Origin: Streptomyces xanthii
GTDB lineage: Bacteria > Actinomycetota > Actinomycetes > Streptomycetales > Streptomycetaceae
Direction of reading: 5' to 3'
Assembly: GCF_014621695.1 (NCBI RefSeq)
Contig: NZ_CP061281.1
Span: 7,068,001-7,132,000, forward strand
DNA: 64,000 nt
Shown: piece by piece, positions 36,140 to 44,750 of the stretch
How the letters are laid out: each line of letters starts with the position of its first letter
Numbering within the stretch: the stretch's first letter is position 1
The notes under the pieces: model-generated
What the model was told of the DNA's origin: nothing
Seen by the model: the letters and a program-made list of their open reading frames with translations, nothing else
Databases searched by the model: none
Position numbers and translations under genes: made by a program

Positions 36140-37241
36140 ATCCCACGGCCCGGCGCGCCACGGTGAACCGCCGCAGCACCTCCGGGATCGGGTCGACCCC
36201 GATCCCGGGACCCTGCGGCACGTCCAGGTGCCCGTCGCGCAGGACGAACGGCTCCGTCAGGTCCTGCGCGAAGTACCGCGACGACGCCGACGTGTCGCCG
36301 GGCAGCGTGAACCCGGGCAGAGCCGCAAGCGCCAGGTTCGGGGCCCGGCCGATCCCCGTCTCCAGCATCCCGCCGCACCACACCGGGACCCCTGCCGCCC
36401 GCGCGAGGTCGTGGATGCGGCGGGCCTCCAGGTAGCCGCCCACCCGCGCCGGCTTGATGTTGACGACCCGGCAGGCCTCCATCGCGATCGCCGCCGAGGC
36501 GTCCCGCGCCGAGTGGATCGACTCGTCCAGACAGACCGGCGTCGCGATCCGCCGCTGCAACTGCGCGTGCTGGTACAGGTTGTCCTCGTCCAGCGGCTCC
36601 TCGATCAGCAGCAGCCCGAACTCGTCCAGCTTCCGCAGGTGTTCGGCGTCCGACAGGCCGTACGCCGTGTTGGCGTCGACCTGCAGCGGCAGCGCGTCGC
36701 CGAACTGCTCCCGCACCGCACGGACCGGCTCCAGGTCCCAGCCCGGCTCGATCTTCAGCTTGATCCGCACGTACCCCTCGTCCAGGTACTGCCGCACGTC
36801 GTCGAGGAGTTCGGGGACGGACGGCTTGATGCCGACCGAGACCCCTGCCGGCACCCGGTCGTGGACCGAGCCGAGGAACGTCGCGAACGACATCCCGGCC
36901 GCCCGCAGCTCCGCGTCGAGCAGCGCCGTCTCCAGGGCCGCCTTCGCCATGTAGTGGCCCTTGACCGCGGCCATCGCCGGACCGGCCTTCGCCGAGGTCA
37001 GGTCCCGTACGGCGGCCACCCGCGGCACCAGGAAGTCACGCAGCACGAGCTCGGCGCCCGCCGTGAACTCCGCGCTGTACAGCGGGTCCGGATCGCCCCC
37101 GAACTCCGCCCAGCCCTCGGCCGCGTCCGTCTCCACGCGCAGCAGGAACGTGTCCTTGCTGGTCTGCGTACCGAAAGAGGTACGGAACGGCTTCACCAAC
37201 GGCACCGCGATGTGCAGCAGTTCGACACGCTCGATCTTCAT
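36138..37241 (-). CDS. N-succinylamino acid racemase / o-succinylbenzoate synthase (enolase superfamily)
   Basis: 367 residues of the muconate-lactonising subgroup of the enolase superfamily. Acid-base lysines are K161 and K163 (RIKLKIEPG) and K263 (NIKPARVGG); metal ligands are D189 (DANTAY), E214 (IEEP) and D239 (LDES), the exact set of the NSAR/MenC family. Such enzymes racemise N-succinyl amino acids, and some also make o-succinylbenzoate for menaquinone. The gene starts one base after a GNAT gene, with GGAGG inside that gene's end, so they form an operon. With the M20 peptidase nearby, racemisation in a D- to L-amino-acid pathway is the better reading. Confidence 0.9.
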   Translation of the reverse strand: MKIERVELLHIAVPLVKPFRTSFGTQTSKDTFLLRVETDAAEGWAEFGGDPDPLYSAEFTAGAELVLRDFLVPRVAAVRDLTSAKAGPAMAAVKGHYMAKAALETALLDAELRAAGMSFATFLGSVHDRVPAGVSVGIKPSVPELLDDVRQYLDEGYVRIKLKIEPGWDLEPVRAVREQFGDALPLQVDANTAYGLSDAEHLRKLDEFGLLLIEEPLDEDNLYQHAQLQRRIATPVCLDESIHSARDASAAIAMEACRVVNIKPARVGGYLEARRIHDLARAAGVPVWCGGMLETGIGRAPNLALAALPGFTLPGDTSASSRYFAQDLTEPFVLRDGHLDVPQGPGIGVDPIPEVLRRFTVARRAVG

Positions 37242-37242
37242 T

Positions 37243-38145
37243 TCAGCCCTCCTGGGCGGACGTCGGGGCGCCGCTCGCGGCGGCGCGGGTCAGCAGGTAC
37301 CAGCCGTCGCGCGACAGGGCGGACGCCGTGTACCCGTCGGCGAACGCACCGGTGAACACCTCACGGACCGCGTGCCGCCAGCGCAGCGCGGCCGGCAGGT
37401 CGCGGGCGCGCAGCGCGAGCACGTCCTGGGGCACCCGGCACCACAGCCGCTCCCCGGACCGCAGCGCGAGCGGCCCGCCGTCCGGGGCCGGGCACAGCGT
37501 CTCGGCGCCGGCCCGGCCGGACGCCCCGTCGTCGACGGCGCTGCGCGGATCGCGCAGATCCCAGGTCACGGTGAGCCGGTCGCTCTCGTCGCCACCGTTG
37601 AACCCGTCGTCGAGCGGCCCGTAGAAGTCGACGACGTACTCGGTGCCCAGCCCGCCCAGCTTGACCAGGTTGAAGCGGGCGTTGCGGCCGAGCAGCGGGT
37701 CGAACGTCCACTGCATGCGCTCGGCGCCCCGCTCCAGGGACCACAGCCGCTGCGCCTGCTTCACCGCGAGACCCACCCCCCGGTCGGACGTCGCCGCCGC
37801 GGCGACGAGCGAGTACACGGCCCGCTCCGCCGGCGGCTGGAACACCAGGACCGCCGCCCCCACCAGCTCCTGCCCGGCGTACGCGGCGTGCACCGCGCCG
37901 CCCGCGTGCACCGCGCTGGTCATGACGTCGGCGGGCAGCGGCGGCGCGCCCGGCGGTGTGCCCCAGGTCGTGGCGAGGAAGTCCGTCACGGCGCGCAGCC
38001 CGGACAGGTCGCCGACGGTCCGCACCGTGACACCGGCGGCCGCCGCCGAACCGGCCGCCGCGCGCGCCGCCCGCTCCAGAGCGCCGCCGTCGTCGTCCGG
38101 TGCCCCGGGCGGCGCCGCGGCACTTGCTGTCGTAGCACTGATCAT
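37243..38145 (-). CDS. GNAT-fold acyltransferase (COG3375-like), possible amino-acid N-succinyltransferase
   Basis: About 300 residues. GNAT features are in the middle: GGAVHAAYAGQELVGAAVLVF, then SLVAAAATSDRGVGLAVKQA (acyl-CoA loop) and the ALERG/QWTFDPLLGRNARFNLVKLG block, which I associate with the predicted GNAT group COG3375. In Geobacillus a GNAT succinyltransferase works with NSAR and an M20 desuccinylase, and this gene is directly upstream of and coupled to the racemase. The ATG at 38145 is the better start; 38163 is possible. Neither has a clear ribosome site. Divergent from the pucR gene. Confidence 0.78.
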   Translation of the reverse strand: MISATTASAAAPPGAPDDDGGALERAARAAAGSAAAAGVTVRTVGDLSGLRAVTDFLATTWGTPPGAPPLPADVMTSAVHAGGAVHAAYAGQELVGAAVLVFQPPAERAVYSLVAAAATSDRGVGLAVKQAQRLWSLERGAERMQWTFDPLLGRNARFNLVKLGGLGTEYVVDFYGPLDDGFNGGDESDRLTVTWDLRDPRSAVDDGASGRAGAETLCPAPDGGPLALRSGERLWCRVPQDVLALRARDLPAALRWRHAVREVFTGAFADGYTASALSRDGWYLLTRAAASGAPTSAQEG

Positions 38146-38180
38146 GGCTGCCAGTCTGGGCATCCGCGGGGCGGCCGTCT

Positions 38181-38196
38181 TTGCGCGTTCGTGCAA
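38181..38196. promoter_or_regulatory. Palindromic site between the GNAT-racemase operon and pucR
   Basis: TTGCGCGTTCGTGCAA is a 16-bp near-palindrome (one mismatched pair) centred between the divergent genes, a plausible PucR binding site. Confidence 0.45.
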
Positions 38197-38288
38197 CGCT
38201 CGGCCGGTCTCATGATGCGATCCGATAATCCGCGGCCCGTCCGCCGGAGGCGACAATCGTGCGTCGACGAAGCCGAGGAGGCGCCCCC

Positions 38289-39869
38289 ATGCAAGCCGAC
38301 TGCACGCTCGAGGCGCTGCTCGACACCCTCGGGCAGCCGGCCCTCCGGATCGTCGCCGCACCCGCCGGCACCGCGGTCCCGGTCACCGAGGTGCTGCTCC
38401 ACGACCCCGGAGTGCCCGTGCCGTACACCCCGGGCGGACTCCTGCTCGCGGTCGGGGTCACCGCCGCCGCGGCCGCCGACCTCGTACCGGCCGTGGCCGC
38501 GGCGGGCCTGACCGGGCTCGTGGTGCGCGGCGAGGGAGGGCCCGAGCGGGCCGCCCGCGCGCACGGGGTCGCGCTGCTCGCCGTCGACGAGGAGGCGTCC
38601 TGGCACCGGGTCCACCTGCTGATCGCCTCGGCCGTCCAGGCCGGACCGGCCCCCGTCGCCCAGGGCGCCGGAGCCTCCGCGCTCGGCGACCTGTTCGCCC
38701 TCGCCAACGCGATCGCCGCGGCCGCCGGCGGCGCCACCACCGTCGAGGACCCGCGCCGGCGCATCCTCGCCTACTCGACCGTCGACGGCCAGGTGATCGA
38801 CGACGTCCGCCGCCAGGGCATCCTCGGCCGGCAGGTCCCGGACAGCCCCGAGAACACCGAGCAGTACCGCCGACTCCACGCCGCCGCCCGCCCGTTGCGG
38901 CTGCCCGGCACCGAGCCGGGCGAGATCGAGCGGCTCGCCGTCACCATCCGCGCGGGCGGCGAGATCCTCGGCTCGCTCTGGGTGATCGACAGCGGCCGGC
39001 TCGCGCCCGACGCCGAGGACATCCTCGCCCAGGGCGCCTCCACCGCCGCCTTCCACCTGCTGCGTGCCCGGGCCGCCGAGGACCTCACCCGCCACCAGTA
39101 CGGGGACCTGCTCAGGCGCCTGCTCGACGGCACCGCGGCGCCCGCGACCGCCGCCCGCAGGCTCGGCTTCGCCGAGGACGCCAAGGTCCGGGTCGTCGCG
39201 TTCGTCCTCGACGATCCCGCCGTCGCCCCCGCCGACAGCGCCCAGGCCACCCTGCGCCTCCTCGACCACGTCCGGCTCCAGTGCGAGGCCCGCTACGGCC
39301 GGCACGCCTGCGTGGTCGTCGACGACACCGTGTACGCGCTGCTGCCCGAGGCGGGCCCGGACGGCGGCCGCCAGCGCCGGCTCATCGACGACCTCACGCG
39401 GCAGGCCGCCCTCGCGCTGCGCAGCCCTGTGCGCGCCGGACTCGGCGGCGCCGTCACGGGCCTCGCCGAGGTGGCCCGTTCACGCGACGACGCCGACCGG
39501 GTCCTCACCGTCCTGGAGGAGGACCGCAGCGTCGCCGCCATCGAGGACGTGCGCCCGCGCGTCACCCTGCTGCGGCTCGGCGAAGTGCTGGACCGGCGCG
39601 CCGACCTGACGACCGGTCCCTGGCAGCAGGTCCTCGACCACGACGAGCGGCACGGCACCGACTACGCGGGCACCCTCATCGCCTACTTCGACGCGGGCTG
39701 CGACATGGCCGGGGCCGCCCGCCTCCTCGCCGTGCACGCCAACACCTGCCGCTACCGCCTGAAGCAGATCAGGGAGCACCTGGCCATCGACCTCGACGAC
39801 CCCGACGAGCGGCTCGTCCTCTGGCTGCACCTGCGGATCCTCGCGCGCCTGCGGGCCGGCCGCGCCTGA
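38289..39869 (+). CDS. PucR family transcriptional regulator
   Basis: 526 residues. An N-terminal PucR domain covers about 1-130, then a GGDEF-like middle region, and the C-terminal PucR helix-turn-helix reads TLIAYFDAGCDMAGAARLLA then VHANTCRYRLKQIREHL. PucR-type regulators respond to purines, amino acids and similar nitrogen sources. ATG at 38289 has GAGGAGG seven bases upstream. It is divergent from the GNAT-racemase operon and converges on the M20 gene, so it probably activates this amino-acid locus. Confidence 0.9.
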   Translation: MQADCTLEALLDTLGQPALRIVAAPAGTAVPVTEVLLHDPGVPVPYTPGGLLLAVGVTAAAAADLVPAVAAAGLTGLVVRGEGGPERAARAHGVALLAVDEEASWHRVHLLIASAVQAGPAPVAQGAGASALGDLFALANAIAAAAGGATTVEDPRRRILAYSTVDGQVIDDVRRQGILGRQVPDSPENTEQYRRLHAAARPLRLPGTEPGEIERLAVTIRAGGEILGSLWVIDSGRLAPDAEDILAQGASTAAFHLLRARAAEDLTRHQYGDLLRRLLDGTAAPATAARRLGFAEDAKVRVVAFVLDDPAVAPADSAQATLRLLDHVRLQCEARYGRHACVVVDDTVYALLPEAGPDGGRQRRLIDDLTRQAALALRSPVRAGLGGAVTGLAEVARSRDDADRVLTVLEEDRSVAAIEDVRPRVTLLRLGEVLDRRADLTTGPWQQVLDHDERHGTDYAGTLIAYFDAGCDMAGAARLLAVHANTCRYRLKQIREHLAIDLDDPDERLVLWLHLRILARLRAGRA

Positions 39870-39876
39870 GCGCGAC

Positions 39877-39890
39877 CGGCCTGCAGGCCG
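39877..39890. terminator. Short palindromic hairpin between convergent genes
   Basis: CGGCCTGCAGGCCG is a perfect palindrome in the 34-base gap between pucR and the M20 peptidase gene; a weak terminator at best. Confidence 0.4.
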
Positions 39891-39903
39891 CACGGAACCC
39901 GGC

Positions 39904-40986
39904 TCAGCCGGTGAGCCAGTCCGTCAACGCCGCCCGTACCGCGTGCAGTTCGGCTACCGGCACGTACTCGTCCGGGGTGTGCGCGAGCGACGGGTCGCCG
40001 GGCCCGAAGTTCAGCGCCGGCACGCCCGCGGCGGCGAAACGGGCCACGTCCGTCCAGCCCAGCTTCGCCCGGGGCTCGGTGCCGAGACGGGCGAGCAGCG
40101 ACGCCGCGGCGGGCCGGCCGAGCCCCGGCAGCGCGCCCGCGACCACCTCCGTCACGTCCACCTCGTGCTCGGGGAACAGCGCACGCACCCGCGCCTCCGC
40201 CTCCTGCGGCGAACAGCTGGGCGCGAAGCGGAGGTTGACGGTGACGACACAGGTGTCCGGTACGACATTGCTCGCCACCCCCGACCGCACGGCCACCGCG
40301 TTCAGCCCCTCCCGGTACACCAGCCCGTCGACGACCACCTCGCGCACGCCGTGCTCGTCCAGGCGGCGCAGGACCTCGGCCGCGCGGTGGGCCGCGTTCA
40401 CGCCCTGCCAGGCGCGCGCGGTGTGCGCCCGCCGGCCCCGTACGGTCACGTCCGCGGTGAGGAAGCCCTGGCAGCCGCCCTCCACCAGGCCGCCCGACGG
40501 TTCCAGGAGGATCGCCAGATCGCCCGCGAGCAGCTCGGGCCGCGCGGCGGCGATGATCCCGAGCCCGTTGCGCGCGGCGTCGGCCTCCTCGCACTCGTAG
40601 AACACGTACGTCACGTCCCGCGTCGGCGCCGTGACCGTCATGGCGGTTTGAAGAGCCACGGCCACACCGCCCTTCATGTCGCAGGCGCCGAGCCCGTACA
40701 CCCGGTCGTCCACCAGGCGCGAGGGCAGGTTGTCGCAGGCCGGGACGGTGTCCAGGTGCCCGGCGAGGACGACCCGCTCGGCGCGGCCGAGGGAGGTCCG
40801 GGCGACGACCGAGTGCCCGATCCGCTCGACCGTCAGATGCGGCGCGGCCCGCAGCGCGCCCTCCACCGCGTCGGCGAGCGCGGCCTCGGAGCCGCTCTCC
40901 GACGCCACGTCGACCAGCGCGCGCGTCAGCTCGACCAGATCTCCGGCCGGCCGGAGCACGGCCGCCTCGGGAAGCGTGTGCGTCAT
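39904..40986 (-). CDS. M20 family peptidase, DapE/ArgE-like (likely N-succinyl-amino-acid desuccinylase)
   Basis: 360 residues with the two-zinc M20 layout: GHLDTVP (metal His and Asp), GACDMKGGVA (bridging Asp), YECEEAD (catalytic Glu) and a C-terminal His in LAHTPDEY. Dimerisation domain in the middle (TVRGRRAHTARAW). DapE-like members remove succinyl groups from amino acids. Its ATG overlaps the stop of the upstream amino-acid permease gene by four bases. Near the racemase and GNAT genes, it can supply the deacylation step of a D- to L-amino-acid route. Confidence 0.88.
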   Translation of the reverse strand: MTHTLPEAAVLRPAGDLVELTRALVDVASESGSEAALADAVEGALRAAPHLTVERIGHSVVARTSLGRAERVVLAGHLDTVPACDNLPSRLVDDRVYGLGACDMKGGVAVALQTAMTVTAPTRDVTYVFYECEEADAARNGLGIIAAARPELLAGDLAILLEPSGGLVEGGCQGFLTADVTVRGRRAHTARAWQGVNAAHRAAEVLRRLDEHGVREVVVDGLVYREGLNAVAVRSGVASNVVPDTCVVTVNLRFAPSCSPQEAEARVRALFPEHEVDVTEVVAGALPGLGRPAAASLLARLGTEPRAKLGWTDVARFAAAGVPALNFGPGDPSLAHTPDEYVPVAELHAVRAALTDWLTG

Positions 40987-42470
40987 GCGCCCGCCTCCAC
41001 GTCCGCCGTGACGCCGACGGGCTCGCGCCCGGCCGGGGCGTCGCCGTCGCGCGGTTCCCGCAGCGCCGAGTGCCGGCGCCCGAAGCACAGATAGAGGACG
41101 GCGGCGAGGAGCAGCCAGCAGCCGAACAGCGTCCACGTCACGCCCGGCAGCAGCCAGGCGAGGTAGAGACAGGACAGCGCGGCGAGCACCGGCACGACCG
41201 GGTACAGCGGCACCCGGTACGAGCGCGGCGCGTCCGGCGCGATCCGCCGCAGCACGATCACCGCGGCGGCCACCGCCACGAACGCGATGAGCGTGCCCAT
41301 GCTGGTCAGGTCCGCCAGGTACTGCAGCGGCACGAACGCGGCGAGACCGCCGACCAGCGCCCCCACGACCCACGTGTTGTGCACGGGCGTGTGCCGCTTG
41401 CGGTCCACCCGGCGGAACACCTGGGGCAGCAGACCGTCCCGCGCCATCGAGAAGACGATGCGCGTCTGCCCGTACAGCGTGACGAGCACGACGCTGAAGA
41501 TGGAGACGACGACACCCGCCGAGAGCACCAGCGCGGGCCAGCTCGTGCCGGTCACGTCCCGCAGGATCTGCGCGAGGACCGCCTCGCCCGCGTCCGCCTG
41601 CTCGCCGAAGCGCGCGGCCGGCTGGGCGCCGAGCGCCGCCAGCGACACGAGGATGTAGAGGGCGGTGACCGCCGCGAGCGTCAGCAGCAGCGCCAGCGGG
41701 ATCGTGCGCCGCGGATCGCGCACCTCCTCGCTCGCGGTCGCCACCGTGTCGAAGCCCACGTACGTGAAGAAGACCCCCGAGGCCGCCAGGCCCACGCCTG
41801 TCATGCCGTGCGGCGCGAAGTCCGCGAAGTTGCCGCGGTCGAAGGCGGTGAACGCCACCGCCGCGAAGAACAGCAGCACCCCGATCTTCACGGCCACCAT
41901 CACCGCGTTCACCGCCGCCGACTCGCGCGTGCCCCGGGCCAGGAGCAGCGAGCACAGCAGCACCACCACGAGGGCCGGCACGTTCACCAGGCCGCCCGCG
42001 CCCGGCGGTTGACTGATCGCGTCCGGCAGCGTGAACCCGAACAGCGTGCCCGTCACCTCGTTCAGGTACTGCCCCCAGCTCACCGCGACCGTCGACGCGG
42101 CCACCCCGTACTCCAGGACCAGACACCAGGCGACGAGATAGGCGGCCCCCTCACCGAGGGAGGCGTACGCGTACGAGTAGGTGCTGCCCGCCACGGGCAC
42201 CGCACCGGCCAACTCGACGTAGCAGAGCGCCCCGAGCCCCGCGACGACCGCCGCGACGACGAACGAAAGGATCACCGCGGGCCCGGCCTTCGGCACGCCC
42301 GTGCCGAGCACGAAGAAGATGCCGGTGCCGATCACGGAGCTGATGCCGATCAGCGTCAACTGCCCGAGCCCCATGGTCCGTCGGAGGCCGCCGGGCTCCT
42401 CCGCGTCGGCCTCCTCGATCATCGAGCCGAGCGGTTTACGGCGACACAGCTGGCTGGCCCATCGGCCCAT
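40983..42470 (-). CDS. APC family amino acid permease
   Basis: 495 residues with about 12 membrane segments. The first reads LTLIGISSVIGTGIFFVLGTG, the typical glycine-rich motif of the amino-acid/polyamine/organocation superfamily, cationic amino acid transporter type. A hydrophilic N-terminus of about 30 residues is cytosolic. ATG at 42470 has AGGAGG four bases upstream; the longer frame is unsupported. First gene of an operon with the M20 peptidase and divergent from a LacI-type regulator. Confidence 0.92.
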   Translation of the reverse strand: MGRWASQLCRRKPLGSMIEEADAEEPGGLRRTMGLGQLTLIGISSVIGTGIFFVLGTGVPKAGPAVILSFVVAAVVAGLGALCYVELAGAVPVAGSTYSYAYASLGEGAAYLVAWCLVLEYGVAASTVAVSWGQYLNEVTGTLFGFTLPDAISQPPGAGGLVNVPALVVVLLCSLLLARGTRESAAVNAVMVAVKIGVLLFFAAVAFTAFDRGNFADFAPHGMTGVGLAASGVFFTYVGFDTVATASEEVRDPRRTIPLALLLTLAAVTALYILVSLAALGAQPAARFGEQADAGEAVLAQILRDVTGTSWPALVLSAGVVVSIFSVVLVTLYGQTRIVFSMARDGLLPQVFRRVDRKRHTPVHNTWVVGALVGGLAAFVPLQYLADLTSMGTLIAFVAVAAAVIVLRRIAPDAPRSYRVPLYPVVPVLAALSCLYLAWLLPGVTWTLFGCWLLLAAVLYLCFGRRHSALREPRDGDAPAGREPVGVTADVEAGA

Positions 42471-42697
42471 GGTTCCTCCTGGGGGTGCCTCGCGTCCCCG
42501 GCCGTCACCAGGGATGCGGGGGATCCTCCGGGAACGCCGGGGGCCGGACAACGGTGGATCCGCACAACCGGAGCGCCCGCCGTTGGCCGATGCGACAGCG
42601 TGCCGGGCCCCGCGGCGACCCCGTCCCGGCCGGGGCCGCCCCGATCGGCGAAGATGGTCGTGTCCACCCCTCCCGCCAGCGAGGAGCACGCGCGCAG

Positions 42698-43747
42698 ATG
42701 GCCAGTTCCGCCTCCACCCCGAGGCCGCCGACGATCGCCGATGTCGCCCGCGTCGCCGGGGTGTCGCGCACGACCGTCTCGCACGCGCTCAACGGCCTCG
42801 GCAAGGTCGACCCGCGCACCCGGGAGCGGATCAAGAAGGTCGCCGCCGACCTCGGCTACCGGCCCAACCTGAGGGCCCAGCGGCTGCGGCGCGGACAGGC
42901 GAAGGCCATCGCGCTCGCCTCCTCCATGCCCTTCGCCGTCGCGGGCGGCCCCTCCCGGCTCGGGTTCTATATGGAGGTCGCGGCCGCCGCCGCCGAGAGC
43001 GCGCTCCTGCACGACTACGCCCTCGTGCTCGTCCCGCCCGTCCAGTCGGGCTCCGCGCTGTACTCCGTGGACATCGACGGCGCCATCGTGGTCGAGCCCG
43101 ACGTCCAGGACGCGGCGGCGGCGCAACTGCGCGAGCGCGGCCTGCCGTACGTGGCGCTCGGCCGCCCGGTCTCGCCCGACGAGGACGCCCCGTACGTCGA
43201 CCTGCACGGCGGCCGCGTCGCCGAACTGCTCCTGGACCATCTGCACGAACAGGGCGCGCGGCACCCGGCGTTGATCGTCGGAGCCGGCTCCCGGCACTCC
43301 ACCGTCGACGCGCTCGCCGCCTACGAGCGCCGCGCCGCCGAGCACGGCTGGGAGACGGTCGTCGCCCAGGTCCCCGAGCCCGGAGGCGAGCAGGCCGGGT
43401 ACGAGCGGTGCGCCGCGCTGCTTGCCGAGCACCCCGAGACCGACGCCGTCTGCGCCCTGGTCGACGCGTTCGCGGTCGGCGCGGTCCGGGCGATCCGGGA
43501 CAGCGGGCGCACCGTCCCCGACGACGTCATGGTCGTCACCCGGTACGACGGGCTCCGCGCCCGCACCTGCGAACCGCCCCTGACCGCCGTCGACCTGCAC
43601 CTCGACCAGGTGGCGGCCGCCGCGGTCGAACTCCTCCTCGGCCGACTGCGCGGCGACACCGCCACCCCGCCGACGGCCGCCGCCCCCGAACCCCGGCTGA
43701 TCGCCCGGGCGTCATCGGTGCGCGACGGCACGGCAGGGACCGCCTGA
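42698..43747 (+). CDS. LacI family transcriptional regulator
   Basis: 349 residues. N-terminal LacI helix-turn-helix TIADVARVAGVSRTTVSHAL, hinge region NLRAQRLRRGQ with the leucine that prises open a central CG step in operators, then a periplasmic-binding-protein-like ligand domain. ATG at 42698. It is divergent from the permease-M20 operon, its likely target. The tandem CCAAATCGATTTGG palindromes upstream of the nucleobase permease (47712) have the central CG of LacI operators and are another candidate target. Confidence 0.92.
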   Translation: MASSASTPRPPTIADVARVAGVSRTTVSHALNGLGKVDPRTRERIKKVAADLGYRPNLRAQRLRRGQAKAIALASSMPFAVAGGPSRLGFYMEVAAAAAESALLHDYALVLVPPVQSGSALYSVDIDGAIVVEPDVQDAAAAQLRERGLPYVALGRPVSPDEDAPYVDLHGGRVAELLLDHLHEQGARHPALIVGAGSRHSTVDALAAYERRAAEHGWETVVAQVPEPGGEQAGYERCAALLAEHPETDAVCALVDAFAVGAVRAIRDSGRTVPDDVMVVTRYDGLRARTCEPPLTAVDLHLDQVAAAAVELLLGRLRGDTATPPTAAAPEPRLIARASSVRDGTAGTA

Positions 43748-43767
43748 CGGCGCCGGCCGCCTGACGG

Positions 43768-43986
43768 CGCGGGTCGTCGAACGACCCGGGCCGCTTGACG
43801 GCGCCTGGGTCGTGGGTGCGCGGTGGCATGGCGCGGACCGTCCGATGGCGCGGGCCGTCGAACGACCCCGGACCGCCTGACGGCGCCCGGGCCGTGCGTG
43901 CGCGGTGGCATGGCACGGGTCGTCTGACGGCGTCGACCGTCTGGCGACCCGGACCGTCTGGCGACCCGGACCGTCTGGCGACCCGG
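43768..43986. repeat. Tandem direct repeats between the LacI and TauE genes
   Basis: The 292-base gap 43748-44039 holds almost only repeats. Two diverged copies of an 81-base unit start near 43768 and 43849 (both contain a CGGG-CGTCGAACGACCC hairpin and TGCGCGGTGGCATGGC). After them come three exact copies of the 17-base unit ACCGTCTGGCGACCCGG at 43936-43986. No gene is visible. Confidence 0.85.
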
Positions 43987-44039
43987 ACCGCCTGATGGCA
44001 CGGACCGTCTGACGTCGCGGAGCGTCCGGCGGCGCGCGC

Positions 44040-44750
44040 TCAGACGCCGACCACCAGCACCAGCCCCGACACCAGCGCGAAGACCAGCACGAACAGCCGC
44101 ATCCGGCGTGCGTCGAGCCGGTGATGAACCAGTCGGCTCAGCCACGCGCCCACCGCGATCGCGGGCAGCAGCAGTGCCGACGCGCCGAGCTCCCCGGCCT
44201 GCGCCTTGCCCGTCGCGAACAGCAGGATCAGCGAGGCGACCTCGCCGACGAGGAAGCACGCGGCCACCGTCGCCCGCAGCTCGGCCGGCGGCCGGTGCTG
44301 GTACACCAGCGCCAGCGGCGGCCCGCCCACACCGGTCGCCGTCTCCGTCAGCCCGGTCACCGCGCCCGCGCCGACGTACGCGGCCCTGCCGGGCGTGAAC
44401 GCGGGCGCCGCCAGGCTCACCACCGCCGCGAGGAGCGTCGCCACCCCCACGAACAGGCCGAGGCTGCGCTCGGGGATCAGCCACAGCAGCGCGAGACCCG
44501 CCGGGGTCGCGGCGAGCCGGGCCCCGGTGATCCAGCCCGCGCCGCGCAGATCGAGCGAGGCCCGCTCGCGCCAGGCCACGTACAGGTTGAGCGGGATCAT
44601 CGACGCGAGCACGAACACCGGGACCAGGCCCGGGTCGACGATCCCGGCGACGGGCGCCACGATCAGCGCGAAGCCCAGCCCGCTGCTGCCCTGGACGAAC
44701 GCGGCGACCACCACCGTCAGGGCCAGCACCACCAAGGTCACGCCACTCAC
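44040..44750 (-). CDS. TauE/SafE family anion exporter
   Basis: 236 residues with about eight hydrophobic segments in two related halves, the TauE/SafE (DUF81) layout: AAFVQGSSGLGFALIVAP at the start and GLTETATGVGGPPLALVY in the second half. Family members move sulfite, sulfoacetate or other small organic anions. The GTG at 44750 overlaps the amidohydrolase stop (GTGA), so it is translationally coupled and the last gene of the permease-amidohydrolase-TauE operon; it probably handles the substrate or product of that enzyme. Confidence 0.85.
   Translation of the reverse strand: MSGVTLVVLALTVVVAAFVQGSSGLGFALIVAPVAGIVDPGLVPVFVLASMIPLNLYVAWRERASLDLRGAGWITGARLAATPAGLALLWLIPERSLGLFVGVATLLAAVVSLAAPAFTPGRAAYVGAGAVTGLTETATGVGGPPLALVYQHRPPAELRATVAACFLVGEVASLILLFATGKAQAGELGASALLLPAIAVGAWLSRLVHHRLDARRMRLFVLVFALVSGLVLVVGV

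Noticed and set aside
43768..43986. CRISPR array
   Set aside because: Repeats are nearly contiguous without unique spacers of constant length, and there are no cas genes in the window.
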